From Henriciella sp. (GTDB lineage: Bacteria > Pseudomonadota > Alphaproteobacteria > Caulobacterales > Hyphomonadaceae), in the NCBI GenBank assembly GCA_021776655.1, contig JAJFFK010000039.1, forward strand, positions 55,059 to 119,058: a DNA stretch of 64,000 nucleotides. Reading direction: 5' to 3'. Shown here piece after piece: positions 26,292 to 35,395 of this stretch. Positions within the stretch are counted from its first letter, which is position 1. Every line of letters begins with the position of its first letter. The position numbers and the translations under genes were made by a program. A model generated the notes under the pieces. It had not been told where the DNA came from. It did no database searches and saw only the letters and a list, made by a program, of their open reading frames with translations.

Positions 26292-27029
26292 ATGTTTGAT
26301 CTGACAGGAAAAACCGCGCTGGTCACCGGCGCGTCGGGCGGCATTGGCCGCGAGATTGCGGTGGCTTTGTCTGCGGCAGGCGCGACGATCGCCGTGTCCG
26401 GCACGCGCGAAGCTGTTCTGGAAGACGTGCTCGCTGGATTGCCGGGGCAGGGCGCTGTTGTGGCGTGTAACCTGTCTGACGATGAAGCGGTCAGCGGCCT
26501 CGTCAAACGCACCGAGGAGGCAATCGGTCCGCTCGATATTCTGGTCGCGAATGCCGGGATCACTCGTGATGGTTTGTTGATGCGGATGAAGGATGAGGAC
26601 TGGAACGAGGTGATAAATGTCAATCTTGGCTCATACTTTCGCCTGGTGAAATCATGCATGCGCGGGATGATGAAGCGCCGTCATGGCCGAATTATTGGCG
26701 TGACGTCGATTGTTGGTGTGACCGGAAATCCTGGGCAGGCGAACTATTGCGCGTCGAAAGCCGGGATGATCGGGTTCACCAAATCTATTGCACAAGAGGT
26801 CGCTAGTCGCGGCATAACAGCCAATACAATTGCTCCCGGTTTTATCGAATCGCCGATGACGGATGGCCTGCCAGACGCTCAAAAAGAAGCACTGATGGGG
26901 CAGATTCCGGCGGGCAGATTGGGTCAGGGGGCCGATATAGCGGCTGCGACAGTCTACCTCGCGTCCGCCGAAGCCTCATATGTGACGGGCCAGACTCTGC
27001 ACGTGAATGGTGGCATGGTGATGATCTAG
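26292..27029 (+). CDS. fabG: 3-oxoacyl-ACP reductase
   Basis: FabG reduces 3-ketoacyl-ACP with NADPH. It shows TGASGGIGRE, NAGITRDGLL, the serine in TSIVG, and the Tyr-Lys pair in NYCASKAG, with the family ending SYVTGQTLHVNGGMVMI. Two ATGs are close together. AAGGAG (26279-26284) is only 1 nt from ATG 26286 but 7 nt from ATG 26292, so the latter is preferred (245 aa). Confidence 0.96.
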   Translation: MFDLTGKTALVTGASGGIGREIAVALSAAGATIAVSGTREAVLEDVLAGLPGQGAVVACNLSDDEAVSGLVKRTEEAIGPLDILVANAGITRDGLLMRMKDEDWNEVINVNLGSYFRLVKSCMRGMMKRRHGRIIGVTSIVGVTGNPGQANYCASKAGMIGFTKSIAQEVASRGITANTIAPGFIESPMTDGLPDAQKEALMGQIPAGRLGQGADIAAATVYLASAEASYVTGQTLHVNGGMVMI

Positions 27030-27141
27030 CTGCCGTCGTGGCAACAGTAAGCTAGGGCTTGGCGATGTTACAAACTGTGTGCTAACCGCAACCCATGGCT
27101 CGTAAGGGCTTGTCCTACAGGCAGTATTAGAGAGGTCTTCC

Positions 27142-27378
27142 ATGTCTGACGTACTTAAGCGAGTTAAGAAAATTGTTGTCGAGAATCTCGACGTTGATGG
27201 TGATAAGGTTGTTGAGGGCGCAAGCTTCATTGATGATCTAGGCGCCGATAGCCTCGACCTAGTTGAACTGGTCATGGCTTTCGAAGAAGAGTTTAACATC
27301 GAGATTCCTGATGATGTTCAAGAAAACATCCGCTCGGTTGGCGATGCGGTGACTCACATCAAGGCTCACGTTTCTTAA
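27142..27378 (+). CDS. acpP: Acyl carrier protein
   Basis: This small acidic 78-aa carrier has the phosphopantetheine serine in [18 protein letters not shown]. It carries growing fatty acyl chains between FabD, FabF and FabG. Compared with E. coli the N-terminus is basic ([10 protein letters not shown]), as in other alphaproteobacteria. It is preceded by a 112-bp gap, so it may have its own promoter for high expression. Confidence 0.97.
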   Translation: MSDVLKRVKKIVVENLDVDGDKVVEGASFIDDLGADSLDLVELVMAFEEEFNIEIPDDVQENIRSVGDAVTHIKAHVS

Positions 27379-27390
27379 GAGGCTAACCGA

Positions 27391-28686
27391 ATGCGCCGTG
27401 TTGTCATAACTGGTATTGGTATTGTGTCGCCGCTAGCGGGTAACCGTGAGGCGACATGGGAACGCTTGATTGCAGGCGAATCAGGGGCCGGACCGATTGA
27501 TCGGTTCGACGCCTCCGACACCGCCTGCAAGATCGCGTTTCAGGTTCCGTATGCAGATGGCCGTGGCGGGGGTCGTGCGGACGATCCTCATGTGTTTGAT
27601 CCGGATAAAACCGCAAGCGCCAAGGAGCGTCGCCGGATTGATGAGTTCATCCTATACGGCATGGCGGCGGCTGACGAAGCTGTCGAAGATTCCGGTTGGG
27701 TCCCGGCCAATATTGAAGATCAGGAACGCACAGGCGTTATGATCGGGTCTGGCATTGGCGGCCTGCAAAGCATTTATGATGCGGCGATTAACTTGCACCA
27801 GCAAGGCCCTCGCCGGGTCAGTCCATTCTTCATTCCATCCGCGCTGATCAACCTTGCCTCTGGACAAGTGTCGATCAAGCACGGCTACAAAGGCCCTAAC
27901 CATTCGGTTGTGACCGCTTGTGCGACGGGTGCACATGCGATTGGCGATTCGGCGCGTCTGATTAAATATGGCGACGCCGATGTGATGGTCGCCGGCGGGT
28001 CCGAGGCGGTTATTTGTAAGCTGGCAATTGCTGGCTTCTGTTCAGCCAGGGCAATGTCGACCAATTTCAATGATGAGCCTAAAAGAGCTTCACGCCCGTA
28101 CGACAAGGACCGTGATGGTTTTGTCATGGGTGAAGGTGCTGCCGCTCTGGTGCTCGAAGAGTATGAGCATGCCAAGGCGCGCGGCGCGAAGATTTATGCC
28201 GAAGTCGCGGGCTATGGTCTGACCGGCGATGCTTTCCATATTACGGCACCTGCAGAAGGGTCCGAAGGGGGCTATCGCGCGATGAAGATGGCGGCTGGAC
28301 ATGCCGAGAATAATCTCGGTGTGAAGCTGGAAGACATCGATTATATCAACGCGCACGGCACCTCGACCCCTAAGGGTGACGAGGGCGAAGTGGGCGCGGT
28401 GGAACGCCTGTTTGGCGATCATTCCAGGAACCTGTCTCTATCAGCAACCAAATCAGCTGTTGGTCACCTCCTGGGCGGTGCCGGGGCCATCGAAACGGCG
28501 TTCTGTGCATTGGCAATTCGCGATCAAATTATGCCGCCGACCCTGAACCTCGATAATCCGAGCGTCGATACGCCGATTGATTTAATTCCGCACAAGGCCA
28601 AAAAAGGCCGTGTTCGTGCGACAATGTCAAACTCGTTCGGGTTTGGCGGGACCAATGCGTCGCTTATCCTTACAGAGGTTAAGTAG
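27391..28686 (+). CDS. fabF: 3-oxoacyl-ACP synthase II
   Basis: FabF elongates acyl-ACP. The Cys-His-His triad is visible: ACATGAHAIG, NAHGTSTPKGD and KSAVGHLLGGAG. The C-terminus has SNSFGFGGTNASLI. 431 aa, slightly long because of an insert near residues 55-75 (DGRGGGRADDPHVFDPDKT). It lies 12 nt after acpP, the standard acpP-fabF pairing. Confidence 0.97.
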   Translation: MRRVVITGIGIVSPLAGNREATWERLIAGESGAGPIDRFDASDTACKIAFQVPYADGRGGGRADDPHVFDPDKTASAKERRRIDEFILYGMAAADEAVEDSGWVPANIEDQERTGVMIGSGIGGLQSIYDAAINLHQQGPRRVSPFFIPSALINLASGQVSIKHGYKGPNHSVVTACATGAHAIGDSARLIKYGDADVMVAGGSEAVICKLAIAGFCSARAMSTNFNDEPKRASRPYDKDRDGFVMGEGAAALVLEEYEHAKARGAKIYAEVAGYGLTGDAFHITAPAEGSEGGYRAMKMAAGHAENNLGVKLEDIDYINAHGTSTPKGDEGEVGAVERLFGDHSRNLSLSATKSAVGHLLGGAGAIETAFCALAIRDQIMPPTLNLDNPSVDTPIDLIPHKAKKGRVRATMSNSFGFGGTNASLILTEVK

Positions 28687-28744
28687 CGCGCCGCAATAAT
28701 GTGTGCGATTCTCTCTTGGGGCCGGAACATAATGGAAGGTCTTT

Positions 28745-29773
28745 ATGAGATTGCTTAAAGCTTTGATTGCCCTTGGGGTGGTGCTTGCGATCATTGGAGG
28801 CGCAGCTTTTGGCGTCGGCTGGGTCTGGTTGCAGAACGAAATTTCCCGCGATGGTCCGCTGGCACAAGAGACAAATTTTGTTGTCGCGAACGGGGAGGGG
28901 CTAGCCAGCGTCGCGCTGCGTCTTGAACGCGACGGCATTGTCTCAAACGCGCGCATTATTCGGCTCAAAGCACGTCTCGATGATACTGAGAATTCGGTGA
29001 AGGCTGGAACCTACAAATTATCCCCGCGTGTCAGTGTCGGGCAGATTTTGGAGCAGTTGATTGCCGGCGACGTCATCCAGTTGCGATTAACCATACCCGA
29101 AGGGTTAACTACAGCGCAGATCCTGCGACGGATTGAGGCTGCTGAGGTCCTGACAGGCGATTTGCCCGACTCTGTGATCGCCGAAGGCAGCTTGCTGCCG
29201 GATACGTACATCTTTGATACCGGAACGACGCGTACACAGTTTATTAACCGTATGGCGGCGGCGCAGGTGGATCTTCTGGATGAGCTGTGGCCACAACGCA
29301 AACCGGGGCTTCCGATAGTCTCCCGAGAGGACGCGATAATCCTCGCCTCCGTCGTTGAGAAAGAGACCGGGAATGCTGACGAGCGCGGTCTGGTGGCCGG
29401 ATTGTTCACCGGTCGTTTACTAAAAGGCATGCGTTTGGAGAGTGATCCGACAATTATATATGGCGTCTCGCAAGGCGAACCTCTGGTCAACAGTCGCGGC
29501 GAGCGTAGAACGCTTTATCGCTCCGAAATTGATCGCAAAACGGATTGGAATACTTACCAGATTGATGGCTTGCCCAAGACGCCGATCTGCAATCCTGGCC
29601 GCGACGCGATTGCGGCAGTTCTGAACCCGGTGGAGACAGAGAACATCTTTTTTGTTGCAGACGGCAAGGGCGGGCACCTGTTCGCCAAAACCTATAGAGA
29701 ACATCAGCGCAATGTTGCGGCCTATAGGCGGTTTGAGCGCGAAGAAATTCAGCGTGAGCGGGAGAATAATTAG
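28745..29773 (+). CDS. mltG: Endolytic murein transglycosylase MltG
   Basis: MltG cuts nascent glycan strands and sets their length. It has an N-terminal transmembrane helix (LLKALIALGVVLAIIGGAAFGVGWVW), a LysM-like region and the YceG core with catalytic glutamate in ASVVEKETG, then LESDPTIIYG and YNTYQI-like NTYQIDGLPKTPI. 342 aa. The acpP-fabF-mltG-yicC-gmk order is typical of alphaproteobacteria. Confidence 0.95.
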   Translation: MRLLKALIALGVVLAIIGGAAFGVGWVWLQNEISRDGPLAQETNFVVANGEGLASVALRLERDGIVSNARIIRLKARLDDTENSVKAGTYKLSPRVSVGQILEQLIAGDVIQLRLTIPEGLTTAQILRRIEAAEVLTGDLPDSVIAEGSLLPDTYIFDTGTTRTQFINRMAAAQVDLLDELWPQRKPGLPIVSREDAIILASVVEKETGNADERGLVAGLFTGRLLKGMRLESDPTIIYGVSQGEPLVNSRGERRTLYRSEIDRKTDWNTYQIDGLPKTPICNPGRDAIAAVLNPVETENIFFVADGKGGHLFAKTYREHQRNVAAYRRFEREEIQRERENN

Positions 29774-30658
29774 GTGACCATATCAAGCATGACCGGCTTT
29801 GCCCGTGCTTCTGGCAGCGCCGACTGGGGCAGTTGGGTCTGGGAGGCCAAAAGCGTCAATGGTCGCGGGCTGGATAGCCGTGTGAGCACGCCTTCGGCGC
29901 TGGACGGCGTGGACCACGCAATAAAGGCCGGGATTTCGCAGCGTTTCGTGCGCGGCAGCCTGCAAATCAGCCTACGCATTGAGATGGCTGATGGCGGCGC
30001 AGAGATGTCAGTCAATGAGGGCGCGCTGAAAGTCCTGATGGAGGCTTATGAGCGTGCCGATGGGGCATTGGCGACAGGCGCGGCTTTGGCGACCTTGATG
30101 TCGTTCAAGGGCGTTGTCGATGTTGGCGCAGCTTCTGTCAGGAGCTTGGCCGACAATGCTGATGCGATTGCTGCCTTAATCAAATCTGGCGAAGAGGTTC
30201 TGGATCAACTGAAAGAGACCCGTCTCGAAGAAGGCCGCAAGCTGGATATATTGCTGTCCGGACATTTGTCCGACATCGCACGGATAACGGCTGATGCTGT
30301 AGCATTCGCTGCAGATCAAGTGACGTACGTCCAAGCGATTTTCCGCAAACGAATGACGGAACTCGACCATGACGGCCACGTCTCTGAGGACCGAATAGCG
30401 AGTGAGATTGCGGTTCTGGCGACCAAGGCAGATGTCACTGAAGAGCTGGATCGGCTTCTGGCACATATCAAAACGGGTCATGACTTGCTCAAGAGCGGTG
30501 ACGCCGTGGGCCGTAATCTTGGCTTCCTCGCTCAGGAGCTCAATCGCGAAGCCAACACGCTGTGTTCAAAATCAGCAACTCTGGATTTGACGAATGCAGG
30601 CCTGGCCCTAAAAAGCGTGATTGATCAGTTCAAGGAGCAGGCCGCCAATGTCGAATGA
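29774..30658 (+). CDS. YicC family endoribonuclease-type protein
   Basis: 294-aa YicC/YloC family protein. The N-terminus SSMTGFARASG and the C-terminal DUF1732 part (ELNREANTLCSKSATLDLT) are diagnostic. E. coli YicC is a ribonuclease that affects small RNA turnover. It starts with GTG directly after the mltG stop; ATG 29789 is an alternative but would cut the conserved start. It overlaps gmk by 11 nt. Confidence 0.92.
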   Translation: MTISSMTGFARASGSADWGSWVWEAKSVNGRGLDSRVSTPSALDGVDHAIKAGISQRFVRGSLQISLRIEMADGGAEMSVNEGALKVLMEAYERADGALATGAALATLMSFKGVVDVGAASVRSLADNADAIAALIKSGEEVLDQLKETRLEEGRKLDILLSGHLSDIARITADAVAFAADQVTYVQAIFRKRMTELDHDGHVSEDRIASEIAVLATKADVTEELDRLLAHIKTGHDLLKSGDAVGRNLGFLAQELNREANTLCSKSATLDLTNAGLALKSVIDQFKEQAANVE

Positions 30659-31289
30659 TGCAGAGAATAGACGACGCGGTTTGATGCTGGTCATCTCCAG
30701 TCCTTCCGGCGCCGGTAAAACGACGCTGGCGCGAAAACTGATGGCTGAGTTTGACGATGTCGTTCTGTCAGTATCGACAACCACTAGAGAACCACGCCCA
30801 AATGAAACCGACGGGGTCGACTATAATTTTCGCGCCGAACCGACTTTTCGTGAGATGATTGGCCAGCGCGCCTATCTCGAATGGGCTAAAGTCTTCGACC
30901 ATTATTACGGCACACCGCGCGCTGATACGGTGGCCCAGCTCGAGGCCGGTAATGATGTTCTGTTCGATGTCGATTGGCAGGGGGCTGATGCCCTGCACGA
31001 TCAGATGCCGAATGATTGCGTGTCGGTGTTTGTCTTGCCGCCGAGTATTGAGGCGTTGGAGGCAAGGCTATCGGCGCGGCCAGGTTCGACGCCGGATATG
31101 ATCGCGCGGCGGATGCGTGACGCGAAAGCTGAAATCCTGCATTGGCGGCGCTATGACTATTGTATCATCAATGATGAGCTTGAAGAGGCTTATGGTAAAC
31201 TGCGCCGAATTTTGCTGGTTGAGCGCACCAAACGCCTGCGCGAGCACGGGCTTGAGGATCATGTGCGGCGTCTATTGGGTGAGCTTTAA
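30648..31289 (+). CDS. gmk: Guanylate kinase
   Basis: Gmk phosphorylates GMP to GDP. P-loop SSPSGAGKTT, GMP-binding STTTREPRPNETDGVDYNF, and the lid region ARRMRDAKAEILHW are clear. ATG 30648 with AAGGAG 10 nt upstream is chosen over the track start (213 aa). It ends in a 4-nt convergent overlap with the aldose epimerase gene. Confidence 0.97.
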   Translation: MSNDAENRRRGLMLVISSPSGAGKTTLARKLMAEFDDVVLSVSTTTREPRPNETDGVDYNFRAEPTFREMIGQRAYLEWAKVFDHYYGTPRADTVAQLEAGNDVLFDVDWQGADALHDQMPNDCVSVFVLPPSIEALEARLSARPGSTPDMIARRMRDAKAEILHWRRYDYCIINDELEEAYGKLRRILLVERTKRLREHGLEDHVRRLLGEL

Positions 31290-32155
31290 GCGACCTCGTT
31301 GATGCTCAATTTGATCGTACCGACGAGGGTTTCATCCGGGGCGAGGACGTGCAAGCCGGTCAGGCTGTGTGGCAGGTCGCTATTCACCGCATCCGGCGTC
31401 TGCGTGGCTGGTTCCACACAGAAATAGTCGCCGCCAGATGGCACGAACACGACCAGCTTTCCGAATACCGGATCAGCGGTCATGCTGAGGGTCAGGTCCG
31501 GCCAACGGATCGTATGGGGCCCAGTCCCACCCTCAAACACATCGTCGAGGACCAAATCGTCAACCATGCGACCACCAGACAGATCTCGCTTTTGGTCGAC
31601 AGGGATTGGCGCCAACGGAGTCATGTCTGCCTGTAATGGCCATACGCGCTTTGTCGGGGTAGTCAGCACGGCGCTCTGGCGCGGAAAATAAGGGTGCCAG
31701 CCAAATCCAGCGGGCATCGGTAACGTTCCAATATTCGTCAGGGTCAGACCAAGTGACAAAGCTGTTTTCGACAGTTCGAACCGCTGCGTTGCCATATAAG
31801 GCCAGGGCCATGCATTGCCACCGCCAGTGTGGCTAATCTCAACCCAGTTAGCGGTTTGTTCAATCACCACCCAGCGCGATTGCCAGCCAAATCCGTGGAT
31901 CGCATGTGGCTCTGGTGGCATATTGGCAGGTAGCGTGATGGCTTTGCCTGCAAACTGAAATTGACCATCAGTGATCCGTCCTGTGAAAGGCAGCATCGGA
32001 AAGGCTGACGATTGCAAGACATTAGGGGGATTATTTCCAGACCTGGTTGCCGGGCGCAATATATCGCGGTCGCCAAATCGCAAGTAGCTGACACTTCCGC
32101 CAACTGCCGGGGCAAGGCCGAGCGAGAGCGAGCCATTGCAAATGTCGATTGTCAC
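31286..32155 (-). CDS. Aldose 1-epimerase family protein
   Basis: 289-aa galactose-mutarotase-fold protein. Likely active-site histidines lie in PHAIHGFGWQ and GFGWHPYFP, and the catalytic glutamate in YFCVEPATQTPDAVN. It interconverts anomers of a sugar; the substrate is not clear. It starts with GTG overlapping the rsmA stop (GTGA) and so is the last gene of the surA-pdxA-rsmA run. Confidence 0.88.
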   Translation of the reverse strand: MTIDICNGSLSLGLAPAVGGSVSYLRFGDRDILRPATRSGNNPPNVLQSSAFPMLPFTGRITDGQFQFAGKAITLPANMPPEPHAIHGFGWQSRWVVIEQTANWVEISHTGGGNAWPWPYMATQRFELSKTALSLGLTLTNIGTLPMPAGFGWHPYFPRQSAVLTTPTKRVWPLQADMTPLAPIPVDQKRDLSGGRMVDDLVLDDVFEGGTGPHTIRWPDLTLSMTADPVFGKLVVFVPSGGDYFCVEPATQTPDAVNSDLPHSLTGLHVLAPDETLVGTIKLSINEVA

Positions 32156-32991
32156 GAAACGGCCTCTTCATAATATCTGGCCAGGCGTCTGAACGCGGCC
32201 TGATCGAGCGTCTCTGCGCGGGCCGTCGGGTCGACATCGCAAGCTTCCAGCCAGTCGGTCGGATCTAATCGCGCGGGCTTTGCGATCGATTTCAACGAGG
32301 CTCTGAGCATTTTCCGGCGTTGTCCGAACGCGGCGGCGGCGACCGTTTCCAGCGAGCGGATCGGAGAGAATTGTTGCTCTGATGCCAGGGGACGGAGCAC
32401 AGTCACGGCGCTATCGACCCTTGGCGGCGGGCGAAATGCGCCTGGCGGCAATGTAAACGCGATATGCGCGTCGCAAACACTGGCGGTCAGGACTGCCAGA
32501 CGGCCATAGTGGCGTGTATTGGGCTGCGCGCAGATACGCTCAGCAACCTCCTTTTGAAACATCAGCGCCATCTCGCCGCGCCACGGCCCAGCCTTCAACC
32601 ATTTGATCAGCAGCGGTGTTCCAACATTATAGGGCAGGTTGGCGATGATCATGACAGGGGTTTGGCCACCGGCCTCGTCAATGATCTTCTGCCAATCGGC
32701 TTTGCGCGCGTCCATCTGGTGCACATACAGGCGTTGATCCGCCGTTTCGGGCCAGGCGTTCAGCGCTTCTGCAAAACGTGGATCGGCTTCGACACAGATT
32801 AATTTGGCCGCGCCATTATCGAGGATTGCGCGGGTCAGGCCGCCGGGCCCTGGGCCGACCTCAATCACGGTGCGGCCTTCAACCGGGCCAGCGGCTAGTG
32901 CTGAACGGCGCAAAATATCGGGATCAAACAGGAAATGTTGACCGAGGGATTTGCGGGCTGGCGCTTCGGTCAGGCCGGGTGGTTTGGTCAT
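32152..32991 (-). CDS. rsmA: 16S rRNA dimethyladenosine transferase RsmA (KsgA)
   Basis: RsmA dimethylates the two adjacent adenines in helix 45 of 16S rRNA. Motifs are SLGQHFLFDPDIL, SAM-binding VIEVGPGPGGLTRA, and catalytic NLPYNVGTPLL. 279 aa. It overlaps pdxA and the epimerase by 4 nt each. Confidence 0.97.
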   Translation of the reverse strand: MTKPPGLTEAPARKSLGQHFLFDPDILRRSALAAGPVEGRTVIEVGPGPGGLTRAILDNGAAKLICVEADPRFAEALNAWPETADQRLYVHQMDARKADWQKIIDEAGGQTPVMIIANLPYNVGTPLLIKWLKAGPWRGEMALMFQKEVAERICAQPNTRHYGRLAVLTASVCDAHIAFTLPPGAFRPPPRVDSAVTVLRPLASEQQFSPIRSLETVAAAAFGQRRKMLRASLKSIAKPARLDPTDWLEACDVDPTARAETLDQAAFRRLARYYEEAVS

Positions 32992-33992
32992 TGGTCGTTG
33001 GCTCGGTTACGGCTCATGGTTTCGGCAAGCTGTATAGCGGCGATCAGACTATCCGCGCGACATGTACCAGCTTTTGCAGCCTTATAGGCAGTGCCATGGT
33101 CTGGACTGGTACGGATGACCGGAAGCCCGAGCGTGGTGTTGACGCCGCCCCACATGTCGAGCGTCTTAACCGGGATCAGCCCCTGATCATGGGTCATGGC
33201 GATGACCGCATCATATTGGCCGGACAGGCTTTCGTGAAACACCGTATCGCCGGGACGGGCACCGACTATATCAATACCTTGCGCGCGCAGAGCAGCGGCA
33301 GCCGGGTTGATGATATCGACCTCTTCGCGCCCAATCGCACCTTCCTCGCCAGCATGTGGATTAAGGCCGGAAAACGCAAGGCGCGGTGAAGGCAAGCCAA
33401 AATAGCGCCGCAAGGCGGCTGCAGTGATGTTGGCAATCTCGATCAACATGTCCTGATTGAGGTGCTGTGAGACCTGCATCAGCGGGACATGAATGGTCGC
33501 CAGGGCGACACGCAAACCGCCGCCAACCAGCATCATCACGGGCCGGATATCGGTTGAGGAGCGGGCCTTGCAGAGCGCTGCGATAAACTCGGTATGACCG
33601 GGATGGCTAAACCCGGCACTGTAAAGGACAGCTTTGGAGATCGGATTAGTGATCATGGCCGCCGCATGCCCGTCCAGGGTGAGCTTTGTCGCGGTTTCAA
33701 TACTCTCGATAATCGCAGGCGCGAATTCAGCACTGGCAGCGCCCGGCACAGGCCGGACTGGCAAAGGCGCATTGAGCCGCAGAACGGGAAGGGCAAGGGC
33801 AAAATGATCCGCCGCCTGGGCTATATTGGTGATGATTGCAGTCGGACAGAGATGCTCGAAAATATCGGGATCTGCGATGATGGCAAAAGGGGTCGTTTCA
33901 GTTCCGCGCAACATATGCCAGGCGGTTGCAGTAATTTGTGGGCCACACCCGGCGGGGTCGCCCATGGTCAGTGCGAGTGGCTTTACCGGCAC
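32988..33992 (-). CDS. pdxA: 4-hydroxythreonine-4-phosphate dehydrogenase
   Basis: PdxA is an NAD-dependent, metal-using enzyme of pyridoxal phosphate synthesis. It shows LTMGDPAGCGPQ, metal-binding histidines in FSHPGHTEF and MTHDQGLIP, FSGLNPHAGEEG, and the C-terminal GTAYKAAKAGTC. It starts with GTG at 33992. 334 aa. pdxA between surA and rsmA is the standard proteobacterial order. Confidence 0.96.
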   Translation of the reverse strand: MPVKPLALTMGDPAGCGPQITATAWHMLRGTETTPFAIIADPDIFEHLCPTAIITNIAQAADHFALALPVLRLNAPLPVRPVPGAASAEFAPAIIESIETATKLTLDGHAAAMITNPISKAVLYSAGFSHPGHTEFIAALCKARSSTDIRPVMMLVGGGLRVALATIHVPLMQVSQHLNQDMLIEIANITAAALRRYFGLPSPRLAFSGLNPHAGEEGAIGREEVDIINPAAAALRAQGIDIVGARPGDTVFHESLSGQYDAVIAMTHDQGLIPVKTLDMWGGVNTTLGLPVIRTSPDHGTAYKAAKAGTCRADSLIAAIQLAETMSRNRANDQ

Positions 33993-33999
33993 GAGATCC

Positions 34000-35238
34000 C
34001 TAGCGGCGAATAATCGTCGCGTCGCGGCGCAAATTACGCAAGCTGCGCTGAGAGATCATGCTAAGCTGCTGGGCATATAGGCGGTCTTCAACCTGATCCT
34101 TGCTTGGCAAGTTTTCAACATCATCTTCGCGTCGACAGACAAACATGATGACCAGTTTTCCCGATTGCGCAAATATTTCGGTGTGTCCGCCGATTTCGGC
34201 TGACATCACCATGTTCTTGCCCTCAGGACCGAGCTCAGAGACCTTGATATCTGTCAGGACTGTCGAAGTAATCTCATCATCGGCGTCCGTGACGGCGTCA
34301 ATTTCGCTGCAGGAGCCTATCGCTGCGGCTGCGGCGATTAATTTGTCCTCTGCATCGCTTGCAACGGCCAGACGGGTCAAATCCACCATAGATGTCAGTT
34401 CGGCTGGTTCCTTTTTCGCGTTTAGCGCCATCAAGTAGATACCGCTTTCGGTAATGATTGGGTTGCTCAATGCAGGTGGCAACAAGTCTTGGATGATGCC
34501 GGCCCGTGTTTGATCAATATCGGCCAGCGTAACCCAGCCCATATCACCGCCTGCTGCTGCGGTTGGGGCCGATGAGAACCTCTCAGCGGCCAGCTCAAAC
34601 GGCGCGCCAGCCATCAACTGTTCTCTAATTGAAGCCGCCGCCGTCAACGCCCGCTCCTTGTCTTCAGCTAGCGGTGCATAGAGAAATATCTCGCTGATAT
34701 GGTATTGTTCCGTGCTGGAGGCTGCTTTCAACCGCGATAGTCGGTCGAGTATCTGGGTTTGCGAAATGCGAATGCGCGTGCCATACAACCCGCCCATAAT
34801 CCGTCGCCAGGCGATATCGGCGCGGGTTTGATTTTCCAGGCTGGTTGGATTTACGCCTGATTGGATCAGCGTGTTGAGAAGGTCATCGCGTGTGATCCCG
34901 GACTGGCGGGCGAGGCTCTCGATTGAGTTTGCAATTTCTGCATCGCTGATCTCGACTTCATACTCAGACGCTTCCTGAAGCTGCAGCTTTTCATCAATCA
35001 GCTGTTCAAGCGCTTGCGAGGTCAGTTGCTGTATTTGTTCTTGTGTCGGTTGTTGCCCGCCGAGGCTGAGCAGTAACAGGCGTGCGCGTTGACGAACATC
35101 GGTAAAGGAGATCGGGTCGTCGTTGACAACAGCAACAATGCCTTCGATTTGCTCGGCCAGGGGCGGTGTTGCCTCCTGTGCAGAGGCAATAATGCCAACT
35201 GAAAGCAAACTGGTGGCGACAACAAAACTGCGAAACAT
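34000..35238 (-). CDS. surA: Periplasmic chaperone / peptidyl-prolyl isomerase SurA
   Basis: This protein has a signal peptide (ending IIASAQ) followed by a SurA N-terminal domain (GIVAVVNDDPISFTDVRQRA) and one parvulin-type domain (YHISEIFLYAPLAEDKERAL to GGDMGWVTLADI). It escorts outer-membrane proteins such as LptD. AGGAG is 1 nt from the track ATG (35244) but 7 nt from the ATG at 35238, which I prefer. It is downstream of lptD and probably co-transcribed, 148 nt away. Confidence 0.9.
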   Translation of the reverse strand: MFRSFVVATSLLSVGIIASAQEATPPLAEQIEGIVAVVNDDPISFTDVRQRARLLLLSLGGQQPTQEQIQQLTSQALEQLIDEKLQLQEASEYEVEISDAEIANSIESLARQSGITRDDLLNTLIQSGVNPTSLENQTRADIAWRRIMGGLYGTRIRISQTQILDRLSRLKAASSTEQYHISEIFLYAPLAEDKERALTAAASIREQLMAGAPFELAAERFSSAPTAAAGGDMGWVTLADIDQTRAGIIQDLLPPALSNPIITESGIYLMALNAKKEPAELTSMVDLTRLAVASDAEDKLIAAAAAIGSCSEIDAVTDADDEITSTVLTDIKVSELGPEGKNMVMSAEIGGHTEIFAQSGKLVIMFVCRREDDVENLPSKDQVEDRLYAQQLSMISQRSLRNLRRDATIIRR

Positions 35239-35350
35239 GTTCATTCTCCTGCGGCGTGCTTATCCGCTAAAATGCGCGTTTTAACAATATCCAGACTGAG
35301 GCTGGGCGCAATCCATGTGACTGTATGAAGCGAGAATATTGCTGAAAGTT

Positions 35351-35395
35351 TAGGGTCTGAACCCAAAAGCACAAGCCAATTGGGTTCAGGCCCTA
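35351..35395. terminator. Long hairpin overlapping the lptD stop codon
   Basis: TAGGGTCTGAACCCAA pairs with TTGGGTTCAGGCCCTA (16 bp, one mismatch) around a 12-nt loop. On the minus strand the hairpin begins at the lptD stop codon. No proper U-run follows, so it may reduce rather than end transcription into surA, or protect the lptD mRNA 3' end. Confidence 0.5.
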
